Below, piece after piece: positions 1 through 12,429 of a stretch of 64,000 nt of DNA. Made by a program: the position numbers and the translations under genes. Positions within the stretch are counted from its first letter, which is position 1, and each line of letters begins with the position of its first letter. Location: the NCBI GenBank assembly GCA_951804985.1, contig OX638130.1, positions 119,735,593 to 119,799,592 on the forward strand, read 5' to 3'. The notes beneath the pieces are model-generated. The model saw nothing but the letters and a program-made list of their open reading frames with translations. It made no database searches and was not told where the DNA came from. The DNA comes from Dryomyza anilis (lineage: Eukaryota; Arthropoda; Insecta; Diptera; Dryomyzidae).

Positions 1-74
1 TGTTAAATACTGCAAGAATTGCGAAACTCATTTCCGAAACAAGTTGTGCATAAAATAGACTACTTAACTATAAT

Positions 75-716
75 ACACACAAAAAAAAAATTCTACCATC
101 AACTAGTATTTCTTTCATTCATTGAACTAAAATTGTATTTTTTTCAATGTTTATAATTTTCAATATTTTGTACACTCAAAATAAAATCTGCTTAAAATAC
201 ACGAAATCGTTCGTGTTTTTTACGAAAATTTCGTGAAATTTATCCACGAAATACATCGTAAAATACACGAAAAAAATTTCGTAAATTTATGATCAAATAA
301 CGAATAATAATTGTTTATTTTACGAATCTATTCGTAGATTTTATCTACGAATGCCATTCGTACTTAATACGAAAGATTCGAATATATTCGTACGATAGTA
401 TTCGTACATTTATCTACGAAAGCCATTCGTACTTAATACGAAAGATTCGAATATATGCGTACGATAGTATTCGTACATTTATGAAACATATGTAACATTT
501 ACCGAATATTTCGTAAAATACACAAATACTTTGTTAAAAAAATCGAAGATGAAAATGACGATTCATAAGAATATGAAAAATATGATATTTTTGACACAAA
601 CAGAACTAACCCATACAAAAAAATATTGAAACTGAAAAATATATAAAAAATACGATTTTAATTCAATGAATGAATTCATCAATATTATGAATACTGGTTG
701 TTGTTAGGATTTTTTT
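75..716. repeat. Fold-back element, CTACCAAC...CCAGTATTCAT family, with internal insertion
   Basis: The left end (tctaccatcaactagtatt) is an imperfect inverted copy of the right end (gaatactggttgttgttag). The same two ends delimit 28494-28838, and a further copy ends near 61240. The middle (about 172-540) is a different sequence rich in TTCGTA and ACGAAA inverted motifs; its start recurs at 30837-30945, so it looks like a second repeat nested in the first. No coding capacity. Probably a non-autonomous fold-back or MITE-type element. Confidence 0.45.
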
Positions 717-1319
717 TTAATATATACACTATAGAATTAACATATCTATATATTTTTGAATTTTATAAAAAATCTAAAAATATTGCAGGATGAATTTTTT
801 TCGAGTATGTTTCTATGCTTCTGAAATACTGGCAATTTTAAATTCTTGAATTAGTAGAAAACACTAAGATTTTAGAATGAGGAAAATGATGTGCAATATT
901 GATGGTTAATTGAGATATTATTACTTTAAATTTTTTAAAGGTCTCTGTTAAATACGGCAAATATAATGATTTTTTTTTCTTGAAACAACCCAAATGAAAT
1001 CTTTAAGATTACGAAACGATATCGTTTTACGATAAAATTATTGTTATTCAAAATCTATAATGCGAAGAAAATGAAAAGGTTTTTGTTAAAAATTATAGAT
1101 ATCGAGTAAATATTGAAAAAGTAATGTGCCAGAGCATCACGAGAGAACGAACAGACGGATTTGCCTAATTCCTTTTGTATTTTGTCCGTGTCAATGCAAG
1201 AGTGGTTTAGGAAAAAAGAAAAGTCGGAAAAACCCAAAGGAAAAGCCGGAAAATCGAAGATATCTAAATTTGACCCTAGGACTATGACTATCATCTCTTG
1301 ACGTATGTGTGCACTACGA
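717..1319. other. AT-rich sequence, nothing recognised
   Basis: No splice-consistent coding frame, RNA gene or repeat boundary seen. The minus-strand open frame at 1055-1294 has no family resemblance. Confidence 0.4.
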
Positions 1320-2211
1320 AGGGATTTTTTTAAATTCGCCTCCCAAGGTACACAAATGGGCTTGACAAAATTGAAATTTTAAATAAACATATCGGTGTAA
1401 TTAAGATAAGCACAGTCATGAAATTTGGCTCAGTGACGTATATTGTAGTTCTTTATCTTTTTTACAAATGTGGGCGGAATTGGACAAAAGGGCGTGTCCC
1501 TTTCCATATGACTAAAACCATAAAAATGTTGTAACTCCTTACTTACTAAGATTACAGTTATATAAATCGAAACTAAGCTTTATATAACAAACTCCAATCG
1601 TCACGTAGAATGTGAGCGGGATTGGATTAAACGGCGTGGCACCTCCCATATAGCCAAAACTTTAAAATTGTTATAACTCCTGACATACTAAGAGTTGAGT
1701 TATAATAGTGAACACAAATGTTCATATTTAAAACTCCAATCGTCACGTAGTATATGGGCGGGATTGCACAACGGGGCGTGGCATTTCTCATATAACCAAA
1801 ACTTTAAAATTTCTATAACTCTTTACTTACTAAGAGCAGAGTTATAAAAATCGAAACAAAAGATTATATTAAACATTGTAATAGTCACTTAGAATGTGGA
1901 CGGAATGGGACAATGGGCGTGGCACCTCCCATATAACTAAAATTTTAAAAAAGTTAACTCATGACTTACTAAGAGCAGTGTTGTACAAATCGAAACGAAG
2001 GATCATTTTAAAATGTCTAATAGTACAGTAGAATGTAAGCGGGATTGGAAAATGGGCATGGCACTACGTTCAATGTAGGCGGGAAAAATACTGACTAAGC
2101 TTGCACTAAAAAGGGAAAAAGGCGCGTAAATGTATTCACACTTAATAAACGATATAGTTTTGCAATTACAAAAACTTAGCACGGGCGCAGCTGTGCACGG
2201 GTCCAGCTAGT
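1320..2211 (+). mobile_element. Degenerate element with five ~141-bp internal repeats and a GCTAGT end; Helitron-like candidate
   Basis: The motif ggcgtg (ggcatg in the last unit) recurs at 1491, 1633, 1775, 1916 and 2055, spacing 139-142 bp. Each time it is followed by a version of 'cacctcccatat..ccaaaac' and 'taactc..acttactaag'. The block closes at 2180-2211 with a GC-rich near-palindrome (gcgcagctgtgc) followed by a GCTAGT end. A 3' hairpin followed by CTAG-type ends, with internal tandem repeats, is typical of non-autonomous Helitron/DINE-1-like elements in flies. No protein is encoded. Related degenerate units occur near 16740-16830, 27600-27680 and 51590-51780. Confidence 0.35.
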
Positions 2212-3344
2212 ATTCAATAAAATGATACCAATTTTTGATTAAAATGAACCTACAATCAAAATAAAAAGTTTGCTATTAATAGCCAACACTGAATGCTAAA
2301 TTTTAGCAAATTTTAAATTGCATTTACAGCATACTTTTATTTGCAATAGTAAACTGTTTGCTGGGAATCTTAGTTCTGTGTTCATATCGCTAGTGTAGCG
2401 AGCCTGCTCTAGATGGCGCCATAGTCACGAAGACGCTGTAGCTAAATGCGTCTATAATTCGTAGACTCTCATTCGACAATATATTTATTTAAAAGAGATA
2501 TTTCTTCTACATAATAATAATGCACGCATGCAAGAGTGAAAAGGTAAAATAAAAAAATAAGATAAATAAAATTAAATATAATATAATAAAAAAATAATAA
2601 TAATAATATAAAAATAAAAATAAATAAAAGTAAAAAGTATATCAGAAATGAAAAAATATTAAAATACATTTTATTTTCTTTTTTGTGAATCGAAGTTAAC
2701 AGCAAAAAATTAGTTAAAGCAGCTAAAATTGTATTCTCTAATAGCATAAAAAAAGTTTAAGTTTAAATACGGCGCTTTCCTCTTTTCAACAAACATTTTT
2801 GCTATATTGGCAACCTTTTTTTGCTACTGTTACAGACTTTTTGTTTTGAGTGTATCTAAGTAGAATGATATCTTTGTCGTTATAGATTTCGTTATAGATA
2901 TCAAGTTGATATTGAAATAGTATTAATTTTCGATAAACATATATTTTCATCTTAACATTATGGGCAATTTCAGTGGTAACCACATAGTTGTTATGAAGTT
3001 GCTCGTTATAAATCATGCGAAATATGCTGATCTACCACCCAAATGTCAGCCTAGCAGATACATTAAAGTGGATACATTAAAGTGTCGGTTCCCCTATTTG
3101 GATCTTTATGTGAACTTGTTTGGATTTTAAGGTCTTCAATCTAACCCAATTATTTTTTAAATTCAAGTTTTTTCGCGCTCAATTCGTTTCGGGATTCGTT
3201 TGGCAGCTACGATCATTCAAGTGACATTTTTTTTTTGTTAAATAGACTCGAAAATTATTTGTGATATTCAGGCAAAATTAAAACATTTTTTTAAAAAAAC
3301 TTTCTAGCAGATCAATCGAATTTTTTTGGGAAATGGTTTTCATA
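2212..3344. other. AT-rich sequence, nothing coding
   Basis: Contains a low-complexity (AATA)-rich stretch at 2540-2640 and GATATC-rich sequence at 2860-2960. Open frames are low-complexity. Confidence 0.4.
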
Positions 3345-3775
3345 TATCGTCGACGATACCGCAAATACGCCTAATTTTGTCTTATAATTCGGTTTTAAAA
3401 GATATATTGATCGGATACATTAGATAAATGCCATTTTAAATTATGGCACACTTAATTTTTGATGAAAGAAGTGCAGAATTGAGACTCAAAACAACTGAAA
3501 ATTTCATTTTGTACACCCAGATTCGCTCAAAAACCATTAAAATTGGTCAATGGGACAATTATTGATTTAATAGTATACAAAAAATAAATCTTTTCATATA
3601 AACTCAATAGTAATGTCATGGTATTTTCTAGTATTTAATGGTATTTTCCGATTAAAATAATAATTTATCCTATTGACTATTTTAATAGTAAAAAACTATT
3701 ATTTATATAGTATTTTTTTCTGGGTGTAAGCGGTATTTGAAAATATAGTTCGGCGGTATTGCTGTATCCACCTCG
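3345..3775. repeat. Inverted-repeat element carrying a nested MITE
   Basis: The outer ends read atatcgtcgacgatacc on the left and ggtattgctgtatccacctcgatat on the right. They correspond to the element at 51335-51565, which is uninterrupted. The MITE at 3514-3726 sits inside this copy at a TA. Confidence 0.5.
3514..3726. mobile_element. MITE, TIR CACCCAG, TA target duplication
   Basis: Begins CACCCAG and ends CTGGGTG, flanked by TA at 3512-3513 and 3727-3728. A second copy at 23878-24092 shares most of the interior (ggtcaat.gggacaattattgattt, aatagtatacaaaaaataaatc). TA duplication and this size fit a non-autonomous Tc1/mariner-type element. No ORF. Confidence 0.75.
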
Positions 3776-3780
3776 ATATG

Positions 3781-5270
3781 TTTCAATAATACTAGACAAC
3801 AAATGGAGGACTTTTTTAACTATCAACGATGTAAGTATGATTCTCCGATGAATTTCAAGATTGCCTCAAGTTTTTAAGTTATTACATAACACATATATAT
3901 GGAAATTTTCGAGTTTGTCTACATTTGTATTTAATCTTAAAAATTAAAGAGTGATTTGCAAAAACAAAGTAAGAGGAATCATAGAATTATGGATCTAGTT
4001 TCACATATAATATATAATTTTATTGATAAATAATAGGTACACCTTGAAACAATTATTTTTTGTGTTTGAATGGTTATAACTTCGGTCAGATTAATCCAAA
4101 TTTAATGTAGTTTATTTCAAAATATTAGCTGAAGTATTCTCAAGAATATAAAAGAAATTGGATCGATAACTCATACCTATAAAATGTTAAAGTCCAAAAT
4201 ATGTAGAAAAAGAGGAAAATGTCTATATATCTGTATTACACAATAACTCAAAAATTTGAGGCAATATAAAAAAAAACGGAGTATGAGGTCGTGATTATAA
4301 TCTGGAAGTCCATTGGAAAATCATACTAAGATCGCGGATAATTTTTTTTTGTTGTGTAATTTATTATAATTATTATGTGAGATATGTGAAATTTTATGAG
4401 TGACTTGGCTGCTTAACAAAACACAAAATCGAAAAATAGACTTCGGATTTGTGTTTTTCGTACCAAAATTACCCTAAAACCAAAATTCTTATAATGAAAA
4501 ATGTGCTATTTTAATCCTACCGATTAAAGGGGTAAAGTATACTATTGCCTGTGTATTGTCCCATTTTACAACCCAACTTTCCAGAAGTATTTTGTGTATT
4601 ATTACATACAATTATTCAATTTTAATCTTAACTCAATTTAATATTTATTAATAAGGTTCTTCATTCCATACTTGCAACGTATATGAAACAAAATACATTT
4701 TTATAATTTGACACTATTTTGCAACATAACAGACACAAAGTAAGCTCCGCTCATTACTGTATATATATTCTTATATATCACAGTATTGTGTCTTATTATT
4801 GCGTATGTTCCACACATATTCTGAGCCACCGCTTTGGAACTAAAAAAAAGCACACTAACTCTAGTTTGCAACACTGATATCAGAGGTAACTTAAAAGGTA
4901 CACATATGCCACACAATTATGTTCCAATTGTCGAGCCGTGATTACTTGGGTTCTTTTAAACAGTATTCACAGAATAGAAATTTGTTGTGCCAACCAACTG
5001 CTGAATCAATTTCGGTTCTCTCAACTGTTAAGTCGTTTCTTACAACCAACACTTATATGCTTTAAAATAAATTCGAATTGTCATCTATTAAATCGACTTA
5101 AGTTAAAACTAACTATTTATTTCCAACTTTAACCTAAAAATAATTTTTCTGTGTGTCATAATGAATCACAAAATATATATATATAAAAAAAAATAAAACA
5201 ATTTAAAACTATTAATTTTATATTTTCACAATGTTTAAATTAAAAAATATTTAAATTAAAAAATAACATT
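3781..5270. other. AT-rich intergenic sequence, nothing recognised
   Basis: No coding frame with family resemblance and no clear repeat boundary. A CT element (atatatatat) near 5175 and scattered poly-A/T runs only. Confidence 0.4.
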
Positions 5271-5850
5271 CACATCATTTCACTGATTTTCATTACCAAC
5301 TACTTGTTCACTCCATGTGTTTGTCGACAAACATTTTGACACTTCCACATTATGACATTTCGAACTTTGCCAACGAACTTGTTGACATTTTAAGTCACTA
5401 CTTCTGGCATCCCTCTGCTCTCCAGAGCACCCAAAGGCCACAGACACCGCCACGCCCACCAAACAAAACCACATAAACTAAATGAATCAAAAACGAACAA
5501 TACTCTATAGTGTCTACAAATATCCTGTATGTCGAAATTCACTTTGAGTCACATAGTACACAATTGTATGAAAAGCCACTGGCGACAAGGAGGCGGTGCG
5601 CGCCGGTAGTGGAACTGAAAGAAAAATTCGGGCGTTGAAAAGAGGAAGAAATTGAGAAAAGATTTGAGGAAACTGTGGTCTGTGTGGCACACTGCAACGC
5701 TTGACACGAGCTGAAAGGACAACTGAAATGCTGAAGCAGTGAGTGTGCCGCGATTTGCTGACAATGCTGCGGATTTGACTTCCGTTCGAACCACAACAAT
5801 TTCTGTCATTTTCCAAAAAAAGAAAACAAAAAAATATTTGTACAATTGCT
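5271..5850. other. GC-richer island, function unknown
   Basis: Base composition is visibly more balanced than the surroundings, with non-repetitive sequence. Overlapping open frames on the minus strand (64-100 codons) show no domain or signal peptide I recognise. It could be an enhancer, promoter or untranslated exon. Confidence 0.2.
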
Positions 5851-7809
5851 CTAAAGAACTTTTTATACTATAAGAGTTGTTTGTATTCGAGCGTCACATT
5901 GTGTGGAGTTATGAAAAATTGAACGAGGCGAATAACATTTTTATTTTTATATAGTTTGCTTTTGTGTATGTGCCAGGAGTTTAAGTGGAAATGTTTGACT
6001 ATAATAGAAATTTCATGAAGTTCTGACGGAGTGAAGGACGACATGATTTTATTTGTAAAGTCTGTAGTGATTTGCTGACATTTAAATGTCGCTTTAAAAT
6101 GTAGCTACTTTAAAATTGAAACAAAATTTTTTACTGAATGGAAATAAATTTACTTTTTAAATAAACTAGTAATTATGTCCTTGTGGTCCTTGTTGTGTAT
6201 AAAGCATTAATAAGTGAGTGGCGCGTAATGTTTTAATTTAAAAATTGATTTTCAACATTATCGCATCGTTCGCATCTTTAATATTATCGACCACGGGATG
6301 CGCATCCTTGTCATTGACATATTTTTTTTTCCCCAACCGACTCTGAACAATGTTCTGTGTCTGTATGTCCTGGCATAATGCGAACGCAGACTGTCTCTCG
6401 CCTGAGTCATCTCAATTTATTAAAAACAATTTATTTTAATTATCATGTCAATAAGTGTGAATGTGATGTTGACTTTTTTCTTTTTGTTTTTATTTACTCA
6501 ATTTCATTATTATTTACTCTACTATTTTTTCTTAAAATTAAAAAGAAAAATTAATAATAATATTGAAATGAGTTAATATTTGTTAAACACAAACCTAGTA
6601 TTAAATGTGTTCATGATGTATACAAATTAATTAAATACATCTAATTCTGTTTTTACACGGTAGATCCATTCCATAAAAAAGTGTAAAAAAAGACACAGTA
6701 ATGGAAAAATATTAGATTGGTGCCAAAATCTTAAAAGAGCTACAAAAATTATAATTGTGTAAAACAAACGCACATTTTTTTCTTCACTATACCACGTTCA
6801 TTTAGATTCAGTGTAAAAAAAAATGTGTATAAATCGGAAAAGCTTATTTTTGCCGTCCATGTTATATCAAAATCGTGTAAAAGAAGAACGTGTAAAAACA
6901 ATATGTATCCTGAGAAAAAAATAAAGTACAATAGACATCTAAATGTATTTGAAGTTTCCACTGCAAAATATGCACTACTGCACTCTACAGTATTGAGTGC
7001 ATTTTGCAATGACATTCGACAGTATTATAGTGAAGTCTCACCAGTGACTAAAATTCACTGCACTATTTGTTGTATTGGTGGCTAGTAGTGTCAAGACAGA
7101 AATTCAGAAATTCAATGTCTTGAAAAACAAAACCAAATGACACTTCTGTCGCTGAACATGCAACGAAAACAGTGAGTGCAGCTAGTGACTAGTGTCGAGT
7201 AAGAAGATGAACATTGAATACAACAACAAATCTGCTGCTCGGCGTTCGAAGGCAGTAATGTTGTTGTCGGTATTTATGTGCAAATGTAACAAATATAATT
7301 AATTTAAAAAAAATTGTAAACAAAAAAAATTGTAAACAAAAATATTTGTACTACAAAAACCACATATTGTTCGAAATGAAAAAAATATAATACATTATAG
7401 ATTTTCTTATACCTTTTGAATTTTTTCTATATTTCAATATTAATAAAAATTCTTTAGAATAAGTATTATAAAAAAATGTAAAATGACGGAGTACTCAGTG
7501 ATATAAGCAGTTCATTTCAGTATTTGAATTTTTCTTGCACATCATTACAGACCTATTCACTACAACTACGTCTTGTTTGTGTTTTGTTTTGACAGTACTT
7601 ATGATTTGTTGTTGTGAGCAACACATTCATTTGATTTTTAAGCGACAGTAAATGTTTTGAAATAAAATGAATGTCTTGAAGTGGATTTCAAATGCATCTG
7701 TGCAGATGTCTAGTCAATACTTAATGATTTTAAAATATATATATTTGCATATAAACTCGTATATAATTTCATAGTATTTCGTAGTATTTAATGGTATTTT
7801 CAAATTATA
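5851..7809. other. AT-rich intergenic sequence, nothing recognised
   Basis: Contains short inverted or direct CACTGAATG-type sequence around 6960-7200 and 7490-7720. No gene, RNA or full repeat could be delimited. Confidence 0.35.
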
Positions 7810-7814
7810 AAAAC

Positions 7815-8810
7815 TACACCGAAAAACAAATTTACATCGTATTGATGAATTCCGTTCTTCAAACCATGATTCATTGTATTGAAGAACCATTCATAATATT
7901 AATGACTAACGGCATTATTGTTATAAATGCTATCATAAATATGAAGAACGCTTGCTAACTGTCGAAAAAGTGTTCTTCAATGTGATGAATTGTATGTGAA
8001 TAACACGTTAAATCATATTAATGAAACAAAATATAAAATACAACATATATGTTCAGAATATTGAAGAACGCTGTTCATTAAACTATATTTCTATCAAAAT
8101 ATTTTTTTTACGTTCATTTTTTGCCGTACTTCTCAGTTCTCAAGTAGTTCTTTTGTGTTATTGCTTATATAATGCTTGCTCGACATGCATAAATTAGTAA
8201 AATGTTTTATAGTAGCCGCGGTAGCTCATTGGTTAGTGCGTTGGACTACGATCCGAATGGTCCCCGGTTAAAGCCTGGACTGGGGCTAACAACATCTTTT
8301 CATAGAAACATTTTTCTATACCGCGCTACCTCTCGTCAGTAAATGGCAAACCTACGAGAGTAAAACCATTGCCTATGAAAAGCTCTCACCCGCCGTTCGG
8401 ATTCGGCAATAAACTGTAGGTCCCACCACTTTGAGTACAAATATAACACGCACAGCTCAAAATGGTGAGAGAGCTCGGCCGAAGTTCTATACAGGACTGT
8501 AGCGCCAAACTATTATATTATTATATTTATAATATATTTATTAATAAAAAGTTATATTTATAAAAAAGATATATTTTTTTAATTTTCTAGAAAAAAAATT
8601 TTCGACCATATATATTTTTTTTAATTTTTTTACTGTTATTTTTTAAATAAAACTTTTACATCACTTTTTTTTCGAATAATTTTATAAAAAATATTTTTTT
8701 TTTTTTTGAAAAAATGTTATGAACAAATTCATCAATATGACAATTCAAATTAATTGTATTGAATATTTCGTTCTTCACTAATGATGTTCGATAGTTCGAA
8801 ATTTTTTTTT
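7815..8810 (+). repeat. ATTCATCAATATGATGAA-type element, interrupted by a SINE
   Basis: Matches the element at 59875-60475 (plus) and at 57650-57998 (minus). Shared landmarks are 'ccatgattcattgtatt', 'aatattaatgactaacg', 'gtcgaaaaagtgttctt' and 'agttctcaagtagttctt'. The right part resumes after the SINE with poly-T sequence and 'gtattgaatatttcgttctt'. Non-coding; probably a fold-back or MITE-type family. Confidence 0.5.
8214..8524 (+). mobile_element. tRNA-derived SINE, copy 1
   Basis: The head carries a tRNA-like box A (tagctcattggttagtgcg) and a degraded box B (ggttaaagcctgg), the two internal RNA polymerase III promoter elements. The body contains 'ctctcacccgccgttcggat' and 'ggtcccaccactttgagtac'. 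It ends in an ATTATT tail. Full-length copy of the family also at 21948, 22671, 45690 (minus) and 54709. Confidence 0.85.
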
Positions 8811-9679
8811 TTTTATGTTACTTAAAAAAAAAATATTAATTGCATAGTATTTATCTGAGTGAATAAACCAAACTTGGCAGTTGTAAATTATGGAAATTAT
8901 TTAGGCCGGAAAAATGAGTTCTGCCAAAGTATTGATTTGATTTGGGTTTTGGTTTAGATTCGTTTTATACAAATTTGGCTTTTGGTTTTATAAACTTTTT
9001 GTGATTCATAAAATAACTAGTTATAGGGAATACAATATAAAATATTTCGAAAATGTTTCGAAGAAGCAGAAGTTATTTGCTACAACCAACTTCATTCGGT
9101 TGATAGAACAATCCGACAATTTTTTTAATCGTTTTTTATTGACTTATTTGAGAACTAGTTACAATTGGAATACAATATTCCAAATTTATTTAAAGAAACA
9201 AAAGTTATCAGTTACATCCAACTTCAAACGTTTGCTAAGTAATGATGATGGAATTGCGATATTCTGTTGTCACAACAACTAATTTCTTATACTGATTATA
9301 GCTAGTACAACAACCTTTTAGTTTAGAGTATACAAAACGTATTTAGTATTTTCTAGAACCGAAAAAGTTTGTTGGGCCATGTGTTATATACTGATACAAA
9401 TTTGTTTTAAATATTAATAATTAACGTCGGTTATTATAACTACTATTATGGCGAATATATTAACAACCATTTTTCACAATTTCACTTTTATGTTTATTAA
9501 GAAAATAATTGTTGCAATTAACTTTGCGTATCCCAAATAATTTAGTAATAAATGTCAATTATTAAAAGTCCCCAATCTACTAAATAGTTTGTCTCACACA
9601 ATTGCAAAAGTGTCACAATTCAAATATAATATTTTTGAAACTCTGTACTTCAGCACATAGATTCTTTATACTTGGATTT
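8811..9679. other. AT-rich sequence, nothing supported
   Basis: A plus-strand open frame (9001-9282) starts with GTG and has no signal or domain. No repeat boundary recognised. Confidence 0.35.
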
Positions 9680-10490
9680 GTACAAATGTCACTTTTCTTT
9701 TTGGCCGCCGTTTACCATTAAAAACCGATTACTTTGGCTGAAGTTGTCCACCTCGTTTGGCCCATAAATGCGTGGTCCATGTTTATGGTGCGGCGGTTCT
9801 ACTGCTGGTGCTGTTGCTGATGTGTACGATGTATCTAAATAAACGTCAGACAGCGTAAAAATAACTTCATTTGATGTAAACAAGCTTGGTTAATGGGTGT
9901 AATTGCGGCTCCTTAAGGGGATCCCGAGCACTGCGAATGGACTCAAGCGTTCCCAGGAGGGGCGCCGCCAGACAGGCAGGCAGGTTTTGGAGTTGTGCTG
10001 GCTGGCTGGCTGGCTTGCTGGTTGTCTCACTGTGCGACTAAGTAATTACAATCAATTCTCATCGCCTTTCAAAAGTGCTGCGCCGCTACGTGTGTGTGCG
10101 ACCGAGTGAGCACACGAGGAGACTGCTTCCTTGTTCCTTTAAAGGTGCGGTGTTGTTTCTCATGCTGCTATGTTTTCCGTGCTCAAGGTGCCTCTCATGG
10201 GGCTGCTGTTACTACGAGTGCGACGTCTGTGCGCCGTTGACTCTGTTTGGTTAAATGTATTTTATGGTGATTGCCTTGTACTATAATTCTTGGGAAACCA
10301 AATGAAAAACGAAAGAAATAAAAAATAATACAAATGAAAAGAGAAAGAAAGAACAACCGAATGAATCGAAACGAAACGAAACCCAACTCCTATTAGGATG
10401 TGTGTTTTGTAATGATCGTAATAATAGTCTTGATGATTGCAATCAACGCAGCGGAATTGTCTCACTCACTCGTCGGACGCGTAAAAGAAA
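9680..10490. other. GC-richer non-repetitive island; possible regulatory or untranslated-exon sequence
   Basis: The region contains a (GGCT)n run near 9998-10016 and a short minus-strand open frame (9883-9689) of coding-like composition, but that frame starts at TTG and has no clear splice partners. No assignment made. Confidence 0.2.
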
Positions 10491-11130
10491 ATAACATTTG
10501 GCGTAGTTAAAAATAATGAAGCGGTAACGGATGCTCCGGTATCAACGATTTGATACCCATTTAACGCAATGAAATCTTTCCATTTAACTCAATGCTGGTT
10601 AAAGTGGAGATTTAGTAATTACATTCATTATGTGGTTGAGTTTTGGAAAATATATTCTTTCTATATTAAAATCAATGCGTAATTTACATGTTCTTCGTTT
10701 AAGTCACGAACATTCAAGAAGTCAACATGGTTTTGAAATCATTAATTTTTAGACTGGTTTTAAAATTTATTAAAAGTATCAAAAAATGTTCTGCTTTTGG
10801 AAGTGTCCACTTCGGGTAAATGACTTCGGGATGATATGTTCCATACTTGTTCGATCTTTGTATGAAAATTCTTTTGATTTAAACGTTATTTTTTGTATAT
10901 TTAGATATCTTTTAACCGAATATAAGTATTTTTTAAAATTTATTATTACATACCTTTTTAATTATTAGAAAAAAGCAGAATTTTATAATATAGAGGAACC
11001 TAAAGAAACACAAAATAAAAAAACTATAAAAAAAAAAAAAAAAACATTTTCAAAAAACAAATTCAAAATTTTCGAATTCATTTCGTAATATTTTTAAAAA
11101 GTATTTATTAAATTTAGTCTGAAAAGGCTA
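10491..11130. other. AT-rich sequence, nothing recognised
   Basis: No gene or repeat seen other than an A-run at 11027-11044. Confidence 0.35.
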
Positions 11131-12410
11131 AATGCGTCCTCTTCTTCTTCTTCTTCTTACTCTTCTTCTTACTCTTCTTCCTCCTCTTCTTCCTCTTCTT
11201 CTTCCTTTTTCTTATTTCTCTTCTTTCTTTCTCTTCTTCCTCTTCCTTTTCTTCCTCTTCCTTTTCTTTCTCCTTTTCTTCTTATTCCTCTTCTTCCTCT
11301 TCTTGCTCTTCTTCCTCTTCTTCCTCTTCTTCCTCTTCTTCCTCTTCTTCCTCTTCTTCCTCTTCTTCCTCTTCTTCTTATTCTTCCTATTCTTCCTCTT
11401 CTTCCTCTTCTTCCTCTTCTTCCTCTTCTTCCTCTTTTTCCTCTTCTTTCTCTTCTTTCTCTTCTTCCTCTTCTTCCTCTTCTTCCTCTTCTTCCTCTTC
11501 TTCCTCTTCTTCCTCTTCTTCCTCTTCTTCCTCTTCTTCCTCTTCTTCCTCTTCTTCCTCTTCTTCCTCTTCTTCCTCTTCTTCCTCTTCTTCCTCTTCT
11601 TTCTCTTCTTCCTCTTCTTCCTCTTCTTCCTCTTCTTCCTCTTCTTCCTCTTCTTCCTCTTCTTCCTCTTCTTCCTCTTCTTCCTCTTCTTCCTCTTCTT
11701 CCTCTTCTTCCTCTTCTTCCTCTTCTTCCTCTTCTTCCTCTTCTTCCTCTTCTTCCTCTTCTTCCTCTTCTTCCTCTTCTTCCTCTTCTTCCTCTTCTTC
11801 CTCTTCTTTCTCTTCTTCCTCTTCTTCCTCTTCTTCCTCTTCTTCCTCTTCTTCCTCTTCTTCCTCTTCTTCCTCTTCTTCCTCTTCTTCCTCTTCTTCC
11901 TCTTCTTCCTCTTCTTCCTCTTCTTCCTCTTCTTCCTCTTCTTCCTCTTCTTCCTCTTCTTCCTCTTCTTCCTCTTCTCCCTCTTCTCCCTCTTCACCCT
12001 CTTCTTCCTTTTCTTCCTTTTCTTCCTCTTCTTCGTCTTCTTCGTCTTCTTCATTTCTTCCTTTTCTTCCTTTTCTTCCTTTTCTTCCTTTTCTTCCTCT
12101 TCTTCCTCTCCTACCTCTTCTTCCTCTTCTTCCTCATGGTCCTCTTGTTTCTCTTCTTCTTTTTCTGCTTCATCTTCTTTTTCTTTTAGTTATTCCTCTT
12201 TTTCCTCTTCTTCCTCTTCTTCCTTTTATTATTATTGCTCTTCTTCGTCTTATACCTCTTCCTTTTCTCCATCTTTTTTTTCTTCTATCTTCTCTTCTGT
12301 CTCTTATTTATCTTCAATTTCCTCTTCTCTTAATTCTTACTTTTTTCTCTTTTTCTAATTCTACCTCTTTTTAATCTCTCGTTTTAGTTTTTTATCTATT
12401 TAATTTTTTT
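11131..12410. repeat. Polypyrimidine minisatellite, 9-bp unit CCTCTTCTT
   Basis: About 1.3 kb is almost pure C/T on the plus strand. The core (about 11,280-11,990) is a very regular array of the 9-mer CCTCTTCTT. The flanks decay into irregular TCTTCT and finally T-rich sequence. Because 9 is divisible by 3, it leaves open frames on both strands (LFF-type repeats on plus, KKR-type on minus). These are artefacts of the repeat and not genes. The strand asymmetry is the type that can form triplex (H-DNA). Confidence 0.95.
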
Positions 12411-12429
12411 TTCTAATCTTTTTCTTCGG

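Noticed and set aside
8214..8290. A possible functional tRNA gene
   Set aside because: Box A and B are present, but the anticodon arm does not fold cleanly and the same head is followed by the same SINE body in five places.
9689..9883. 64-codon minus-strand frame of coding-like composition
   Set aside because: Begins at TTG, no ATG in place, and no convincing splice partners; kept only as part of a GC-richer island.
11132..12358. 408-codon plus-strand and 280-codon minus-strand open frames (LFF and KKR repeats)
   Set aside because: Produced by the 9-bp CCTCTTCTT repeat, whose period is a multiple of three; no other protein-like features.
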